Shown here piece by piece: positions 17,201-20,697 of a DNA stretch of 20,697 nt. The DNA is from CAZVJA01 sp964626885 (lineage in GTDB: Bacteria > Planctomycetota > Planctomycetia > Planctomycetales > Planctomycetaceae): contig CAZVJA010000083.1 of NCBI GenBank assembly GCA_964626885.1, positions 1-20,697 on the forward strand, read 5' to 3'. Under the pieces are notes generated by a model that was not told the DNA's origin, searched no databases, and worked only from the letters and a program-made list of their open reading frames with translations. Numbering within the stretch: position 1 is the first letter of the stretch; each line of letters begins with the position of its first letter. The position numbers and the translations under genes are program-made.

Positions 17201-17673
17201 CCCTGATGAGCCGCTCCCGGGATCGCAAAGGCCTCTTCCATTCGCAACGGAACGCGGACCCACGTGTCGTCGCGCTGAATTTGTATTTTGATGTTCGCCG
17301 TCAATTCGGCCCGGTCATCATTCGCGGTGCCGGTAAACGAGATTTCCGCGATGGTGAAATCGGGCAGCTCCACCCGGGGACGGTTCCGAGTCTTCAACCA
17401 CTCCAGGAACTCCTTGAGCGTGGCATCGACCGGAACCGGAACAAGCTGCTTTGCGTCGTTCTTCAGCCAGATCACGTCGCCGGGAATCATCGGAGCTGGG
17501 TCGGCCTGGCGATCGCCAATATCTCCCGAGTCGCTGGGGGCAGGGGGGATCGGTGGTCTCGTCTCGCTGGCCGGCGCGGCGTCCGATTTCTTGGACGGCT
17601 CCTGGGCCGGGGTGCGCCCGGCGCAGAGCAGCAGCATCAGCAGGGCGATCAAGATCGGTCGAAGTTTCTGCAC
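14233..17673 (-). CDS. Large single-module exported membrane protein, paralogue of the downstream giant protein
   Basis: About 1146 residues from the GTG at 17673. This start is preferred because GAGGGA lies 5 bases upstream and it gives a canonical signal peptide at once (MQKLRPILIALLMLLLCAG, then RTPAQ). An ATG at 17856 would add 61 residues with a Cys/Arg-rich, non-protein-like composition. After a Pro/Ser linker (about 26-64) comes a long beta-rich exported region, including an ADD/AEL-type strand repeat (about 105-140), GMAWFLKGRGLHDL (about 174-187), and many 'LPxxxxL' strands. The C-terminus has three hydrophobic segments (about 1009-1026, 1036-1052, 1060-1075) and a 67-residue Ser/Thr/Pro-rich tail, probably cytoplasmic. 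It matches the plan and landmark spacing of each half of the downstream protein. No enzymatic motif seen, function unknown. Its TGA overlaps the next ATG (ATGA, 14233-14236). Confidence 0.85.
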   Translation of the reverse strand: MQKLRPILIALLMLLLCAGRTPAQEPSKKSDAAPASETRPPIPPAPSDSGDIGDRQADPAPMIPGDVIWLKNDAKQLVPVPVDATLKEFLEWLKTRNRPRVELPDFTIAEISFTGTANDDRAELTANIKIQIQRDDTWVRVPLRMEEAFAIPGAAHQGVGEGVPAVTEAGFDQGMAWFLKGRGLHDLTVPMRVLIRKQPSRRLDLTLPKATATKLKIRIPTHVRILPLETSFPQSRALEDGSTEVEVVGLGERIDLRWMPQIDAEATLEAQTSLRLSLAHNGASVLLEAVQKIRARQGSFQRVKVQLPPGFELQRAFETQNGQQKVDAKQYGQEDVDAKRSVTVEFTEPTEGLVELKWELEAPFPTNGQLSLSGFQVERARIQQGEIAISSTEGFLIRHLGGESVRRVNISDLSVSSQADSAYRFNQQPYRLDLRIEQIEPQYGADPVYFLHTSTEGVELIADLRYNLTSGAVPSVELNWPGWRTEGWKQIDPPRTAAGAVDVEYKDDSWRIRVADPAQRDFRVRFRTRLEFSPEKSSVSLSLPRAKAPSPPEPIVVIVDDENVESKVEPVDGTVVRPVPTVRRKLIDLPEFLRGLNRTESLVDANSVTRFKVSVTVHQRQMRARAEVETELTENRLHVEQRIVYDVKFEPASEIGLLVPKGLDRRIVFSLRKSERDQEVQLNPVWTPQDTVENEKARVSLPEPLKGEFRVIARYDVPLPERAPRVKEAAISLPLVQSSDPRISPVQVAVRNSKIADLAVSDTNWTPQLSPTDAVGTNDSSTIWMTMGEAAAVPLKLSELRRDSAQDFTIQRSYVRTILHADGNVSLKARYRVEGALSTLEVGVPSGCLNSRFWWDDRPVEPTEKLSTDDALKGYQLQISRDVERGSHLLTIEYSLSDEGSFGWTVNRDLAAPRFTANVWTEQTVWEVVMPADRYLWSYPDGFVPRFHWERQSWYWSRVASPPYDAPASWIGAADGPAEMEEVLEGNFYVFSRSAPAATLRMVALHQSMVLLIGAGLALGGGFVLLKIPASRTVMTPLILAFVAALFWTFSAAPVQLLIQPAILGLLLAVLAAVIDGAFQRDRSSVLLTVAPSTELAPSHTTPKTSGSTASRPVILGAGSEDPTAMRPASDELAGSLSSYNSGASR

Positions 17674-17678
17674 GTCGA

Positions 17679-17684
17679 TCCCTC
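17679..17684 (-). promoter_or_regulatory. Ribosome-binding site deciding the GTG start at 17673
   Basis: On the minus strand GAGGGA precedes the GTG by 5 bases (tcgac). The in-frame ATGs further upstream (17856, 17853, 17778) lead into sequence without a signal peptide at the N-terminus, so this site is the best-supported start. Confidence 0.55.
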
Positions 17685-17962
17685 GTCGATGACCCGCATG
17701 GGCTGGCTCCGAAGAGTTTCGCCACGGGAGACGCCGGCATTGGCATTCACAGGTTGGGGAGTGATTTAGATAGGACATCGCGACGGATGGCCGGCGTACG
17801 GCGAGATGATTGGAGTTGGCCACGTCCCCTCCGGTCACCCGTTCTTCCCCCATCATACCCCGCCCATCAACCCCTCAGTAGCAGGAATCTTCCCCCGCCA
17901 TCCCTTCCTGAACGCTCCTCGCGGGCGAAGCCGGAACAACTTACGCTTTTTCCAGCTGCAAG

Positions 17963-17971
17963 ATTATAGCA
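17963..17971 (-). promoter_or_regulatory. Extended -10 promoter upstream of the giant-protein operon
   Basis: Read on the minus strand, TGC-TATAAT is an exact consensus extended -10 element (TGnTATAAT). No good -35 is present at 16-18 bases, which extended -10 promoters do not require. Transcription would start near 17956 and run into the two giant genes with a leader of about 280 bases. The surrounding sequence is GC-rich, which makes a chance exact match less likely. Function is inferred from sequence alone. Confidence 0.55.
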
Positions 17972-18006
17972 TGAAATGGGTTGCGCGTGGTGCTTGACGC
18001 CGGGTT

Positions 18007-18792
18007 TCAGCCCAGAAGTCGGGCCAATTCTTCATGAATTTGCCCCCCGTTCGTCGCCAGCAGGTCCGGAATCTCGATCCGAAAGGGGGGGCCAGACATC
18101 GTCGTCACTCGGCCACCAGCTTCCGCAACGATCAACGCCCCCGCCGCCATGTCCCACGGCTTTAAGCTGCTCGACCAGAAGCCATCGATTCGCCCGCAAG
18201 CCACATAAGCCAGATTGAGGGCCGCCGAACCGGTCCGCTGCACGGTTTGGGCAGCGGGAATCACTTTCAGAAACCGCTCGACCGCGGGGTTGTCGGCTCC
18301 CTCTCCAACCGGCAGGCTCGCCACCACCATCCCGTGCCGCAGCTCCTTCACCCGCGAAGGTTGAATCACCCTCCCATTGAGGTTCGCTCCCCCGCCGCGC
18401 ACCGCGCAGAACATTTCATCCCGGTTCGGGTCGAAGATCACCCCGACCGCGAGTTGCCCCGCCTTTTCGAGCGCAATCGAAACGGCGTAGTAGGGGAATC
18501 GATGAACATAGTTCGAAGTCCCGTCGAGCGGATCAATCACCCAGCGGCACGACGATTCCCCGGTGCTTGTCGAGAGATCTTCTTCACCGAGAAACCCATG
18601 ATCCGGGAACCGCGCGTGAATCACGTCGTAAATCGCTTTCTGTGCCGCGACGTCTGCTTCGGTCACCAGATTGGCGGGGCTCTTCTCGCTGACGGTGAAC
18701 CGCTCGGCCCAGCTTTCGAGCACCGCTCCCGCGGTCCGCGCCGCCTCCTGTGCCGCCGCGAGCGCTGCTTGTAAAAAATCCGTTTCGCTCAA
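18007..18792 (-). CDS. Inositol monophosphatase family protein
   Basis: 261 residues from a TTG at 18792; family members are usually 250-275 residues. These Mg2+-dependent phosphatases (SuhB/HisN/CysQ-like) release phosphate from sugar or nucleotide phosphates in the cytoplasm. The metal-site motifs are intact: Glu70 in FLGEED, Asp87 and Asp90 in WVIDPLDGTSNYVHRFP, and Asp214 in PWDMAAGALIVAEAGG. The upstream VSEKSPANLVTEAD segment is also typical. The TTG is chosen because GGGAGA lies 5 bases upstream and the family's N-terminal helix (TDFLQAALAAAQEAARTAGAVL) starts right after it. The ATG at 18963 would add 57 residues of unrelated sequence that contains a plausible promoter. Which substrate it uses (inositol-1-phosphate, histidinol phosphate, PAP) cannot be told from the sequence. 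It stands alone, divergent from the PepSY gene. Confidence 0.93.
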   Translation of the reverse strand: MSETDFLQAALAAAQEAARTAGAVLESWAERFTVSEKSPANLVTEADVAAQKAIYDVIHARFPDHGFLGEEDLSTSTGESSCRWVIDPLDGTSNYVHRFPYYAVSIALEKAGQLAVGVIFDPNRDEMFCAVRGGGANLNGRVIQPSRVKELRHGMVVASLPVGEGADNPAVERFLKVIPAAQTVQRTGSAALNLAYVACGRIDGFWSSSLKPWDMAAGALIVAEAGGRVTTMSGPPFRIEIPDLLATNGGQIHEELARLLG

Positions 18793-18797
18793 AATCG

Positions 18798-18803
18798 TCT
18801 CCC
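18798..18803 (-). promoter_or_regulatory. Ribosome-binding site deciding the TTG start at 18792
   Basis: Minus-strand GGGAGA with a 5-base spacer before the TTG at 18792-18790. This makes the protein family-length. Confidence 0.6.
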
Positions 18804-18828
18804 AGTTTGACGTCTTCCGCGCCGCGCC

Positions 18829-18858
18829 ATTATGCGACACAGGGTCGTTCGTCGGCAA
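18829..18858 (-). promoter_or_regulatory. Candidate promoter of the inositol monophosphatase gene
   Basis: On the minus strand, TTGCCG (18858-18853; 4 of 6) and CATAAT (18834-18829; 5 of 6) are separated by 18 bases. Transcription would begin near 18822, about 30 bases before the TTG start. It lies within the longer alternative reading frame, which argues against the ATG at 18963. Confidence 0.4.
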
Positions 18859-19161
18859 CCGTCCCCCGCTCGCCAAAATACGAATTCCGCTCGTGAGGGG
18901 GCCCGCATCGGCACCGTCCGCTATCCGCGTCCCCAAGGACGAAGAGTGTGCAAAACTTCTCAAGAAGCGGACGCTGACAAACCTCTACAACGAACACTCG
19001 ACCTGTCGCGGCGGTGCGTTCGTCCGCGAACGGGGTATGTTCCACAACGTCTGCCCGGACTCGGAAGCGTTCATTCGCGAGTCGACACGGTTTATCGGGT
19101 CGATCCTGACGGGGGAAGCCTCGTAGCGATGGAATTGAGGAGCAGAGTATGCCGAAGGCTT

Positions 19162-19204
19162 TTCGAGGCACGCCATCCGCGTGATAATCCTGGCGGGCCT
19201 CGAA
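19162..19204. repeat. Long imperfect inverted repeat (hairpin)
   Basis: TTCGAGGC (19162-19169) pairs with GCCTCGAA (19197-19204); after one mismatch, CGCCA (19171-19175) pairs with TGGCG (19191-19195), leaving a 15-base loop. The 8+5 base-pair stem has no T-run on either side, so it is not a classical intrinsic terminator. It could be a member of a dispersed repeat family, a protein-binding palindrome or an RNA structure near the start of the PepSY transcript. Confidence 0.6.
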
Positions 19205-19294
19205 GACTCGCCCCACTCTACTAGACTCAAGAGATACAAGCCGTACCGAAGGTAGAGACGAATCGTTGCCGAGTTTACCCCGAGAGCCGGCTGC

Positions 19295-20620
19295 ATGAGC
19301 ACCACGTCACATGAGCAAACGACGACGCCCGCGGATAGCGGACGCGGATCCGGTGACCTGCCCCAGGCAGACGCCATGCATTCCGGCGCCAGCGACCGAT
19401 TGTATCGTATCGTCTGGCGGTGGCACTTTTATGCCGGAATGATGATTTCGCCAGTGCTGATCGTGGTGGCCGCCACCGGAGCGCTCTACATCTTCAAAGA
19501 CGAGCTGGAAGCGGTACTGTACCCCGGGGTCACTTACGTCGAGCCAGCTGCCGAGCGTACTTCGTACGAACAGCAGATTGCCGCCGTCCGTGCGAGCGTG
19601 CCTGGAGCAAATAAAACTGTTCTGTTGCAAGTGTTCACCAACCCAAAACGAGCCACCAGCATGGTGATGGTCGGTGGAAAAGCTCAATACGTTTACTCCG
19701 ATCCCTATCGGGGCCACTACCTGGGTGCCATCGAACCAGGCGGCTTTTTCGACGTCGTGCTAAAGCTTCACCGGACCCTCTTCTTGGACACGACGGGCCG
19801 GATCATCGTCGAGCTGACCACCTGCTGGTCGATCGTGCTCGTGGTTACCGGTATCTATCTGTGGTGGCCGAGCAAGGCGCACCAACTGTGGGGCGTGTGG
19901 CTGCCGCGGTTGCGCAGGAATCCGTATGTGATCCTGCGAGACCTGCACTCATTGAGCGGCTTCTACGTGGCGATCATCGCTACTGTCATTTTGCTGACTG
20001 GCTTGATCTACACCTACGTCTGGGGAAGCGGTTTTCAATACGCTTCGAAGAAGACCGACGCCTACGATATGTTTTCCAAGTCTATGGTATGTAAGTCGCC
20101 GCCCGACGCTAAGGATCTGCCCATTGATCGGATCATCGAGATTGCGCAACAAAGAATGCCCGGCAATAACCTGACCGTCTGGTTCCCGCGTATTCCCAAC
20201 GGAGTCTATTTGGTTACCGCCAATAATGATCGCGGGCCGCAGGTCAATGAGATGTTGTTCATCGACCGCGCCTCGGGTGAAATTCTGGAGGATCGCTATA
20301 ACAGTCAGAACAAGGTGATTTACCAGATCGGGTCGTGGAATTATGCACTGCATGTCGGCTCGATTCTGGGGATGACATCGAAAATCCTGTGGCTGGTGAC
20401 CTGCCTGGTTCTGATGACGCTGCCCGTGACTGGCATCTGGATGTGGTGGGAGCGCCGCCCGAGAGGCCGGCTCGGCTTGCCCCGCCGCGTCGTCGCTCGA
20501 CGCCCCCGCTGGCTGGTGTTCACCATTACCGCAACGAGTCTATTGCTACCAGCGCTGGGCCTCTCAGTGGTCGTGTTGCTGGTAGGAGACCAGCTATTGG
20601 TGCGACTGCGGAAGCAGTGA
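19295..20620 (+). CDS. PepSY-associated membrane protein, siderophore-reductase-like
   Basis: 441 residues with five predicted membrane segments (about 47-68, 170-191, 221-243, 361-384, 406-432). It fits the PepSY_TM family (PiuB/FoxB-like), where extracytoplasmic PepSY-type lobes sit between helices; here these are about 86-147 and 275-335 (the latter with VYLVTANNDRGPQ, then LFIDRASGEIL). Four histidines at the membrane edges match conserved positions: His44 (WRWHFYAG), His159 (LKLHRTLF), His218 (RDLHSLSG) and His353 (YALHVGSI). In FoxB such residues ligate two haems that pass electrons to ferri-siderophores, so a membrane iron-reductase role is the leading inference. No TonB receptor or siderophore gene is visible beside it. 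The ATG at 19295 has only a weak ribosome-binding site; ATG 19376 is a possible alternative that keeps all helices. Confidence 0.88.
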   Translation: MSTTSHEQTTTPADSGRGSGDLPQADAMHSGASDRLYRIVWRWHFYAGMMISPVLIVVAATGALYIFKDELEAVLYPGVTYVEPAAERTSYEQQIAAVRASVPGANKTVLLQVFTNPKRATSMVMVGGKAQYVYSDPYRGHYLGAIEPGGFFDVVLKLHRTLFLDTTGRIIVELTTCWSIVLVVTGIYLWWPSKAHQLWGVWLPRLRRNPYVILRDLHSLSGFYVAIIATVILLTGLIYTYVWGSGFQYASKKTDAYDMFSKSMVCKSPPDAKDLPIDRIIEIAQQRMPGNNLTVWFPRIPNGVYLVTANNDRGPQVNEMLFIDRASGEILEDRYNSQNKVIYQIGSWNYALHVGSILGMTSKILWLVTCLVLMTLPVTGIWMWWERRPRGRLGLPRRVVARRPRWLVFTITATSLLLPALGLSVVVLLVGDQLLVRLRKQ

Positions 20621-20697
20621 GCTTGACTGCGAACACAGAGGAGTAGCGACTGTCTTGGGGATCAAGTGGGATCAAGAGATTTTTGGTGAGTTCCTCC
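20621..20697. other. Downstream end of window without a gene
   Basis: No coding region, hairpin or RNA gene seen in the last 77 bases. GGGATCAAG occurs twice in tandem (20658-20666 and 20668-20676), which is likely trivial. Confidence 0.4.

Larger units (their letters stand above)
17674..18006. other. 333-base intergenic region: promoter and long leader
   Basis: Between the stop of the inositol-monophosphatase-family gene and the GTG of the giant-protein operon, both on the minus strand. It holds the extended -10 at 17963-17971 and the GAGGGA site at 17679-17684. The plus-strand open frames crossing it have no domain or signal I recognise. I found no clear intrinsic terminator for the upstream gene and no riboswitch I could identify. 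Confidence 0.5.
18793..19294. other. 502-base divergent intergenic region
   Basis: Separates the minus-strand phosphatase gene from the plus-strand PepSY gene. It contains the candidate phosphatase promoter (18829-18858) and the hairpin at 19162-19204. Plus-strand open frames across it (for example 18671-19126) have no recognisable domain or ribosome-binding site. No clear promoter for the PepSY gene was found. Confidence 0.5.

Noticed and set aside
17674..17856. N-terminal extension of the 1146-residue protein to ATG 17856
   Set aside because: The added 61 residues are Cys/Arg/His-rich without structure and would bury the signal peptide, whereas GTG 17673 has GAGGGA at 5 bases.
19181..19190. 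GATAAT in the hairpin loop as a Fur-box half-site near the iron-related PepSY gene
   Set aside because: Only one half-site resembles the Fur consensus and no inverted partner is present.
20658..20676. Tandem GGGATCAAG repeat at the window end
   Set aside because: Two 9-base copies only, with no further unit before the sequence ends; too little to call a functional repeat.

Overview
The window is GC-rich and dense with exported proteins, and reads as a chromosomal segment of a planctomycete (Planctomycetota, probably Planctomycetales). The case rests on an NPCBM-domain protein, PDZ serine-protease paralogues with odd C-terminal domains, very large secreted/membrane proteins of no named family, and frequent GTG/TTG starts. 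This assignment is inferred from gene content only. I see no rRNA, tRNA, CRISPR array, transposase or phage gene.

Left part (1-6117, + strand) is one tightly packed operon entering from outside the window: a 5'-truncated NPCBM protein, then three trypsin-like (S1C/HtrA-type) protease paralogues with PDZ domains. Junctions are a 4-base GTGA overlap, a 6-base gap and another 4-base GTGA overlap, so the four products are probably made together. The first protease has an intact His/Asp/Ser triad, the second has lost only the Ser, and the third has lost all three and carries a fused alpha/beta-hydrolase-like domain that also seems to lack its nucleophile. This looks like one enzyme with two pseudoenzyme partners, all predicted to be exported.

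Centre (6289-7119, + strand): undecaprenyl-diphosphatase UppP, which recycles the envelope lipid carrier. It is probably transcribed separately.

Right-centre (17673 down to 7187, - strand): a two-gene operon of giant envelope proteins (about 1146 and 2349 residues) joined by an ATGA overlap and preceded by a strong extended -10 promoter at 17963-17971. Reading the proteins side by side suggests three copies of one module of about 1,150-1,200 residues: signal peptide, long beta-rich exported region, C-terminal block of three membrane segments. The first gene is one module; the second is two modules fused in frame, with a second signal-peptide-like segment in the middle. I know no function for this family, and it is the best candidate here for an undescribed system.

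Right end: an inositol-monophosphatase-family gene (- strand, likely TTG start with its own promoter), a 502-base intergenic stretch holding a long imperfect hairpin, and a PepSY-type membrane protein with the four histidines expected of a di-haem siderophore-reductase-like protein (+ strand). The last 77 bases contain no recognisable gene.
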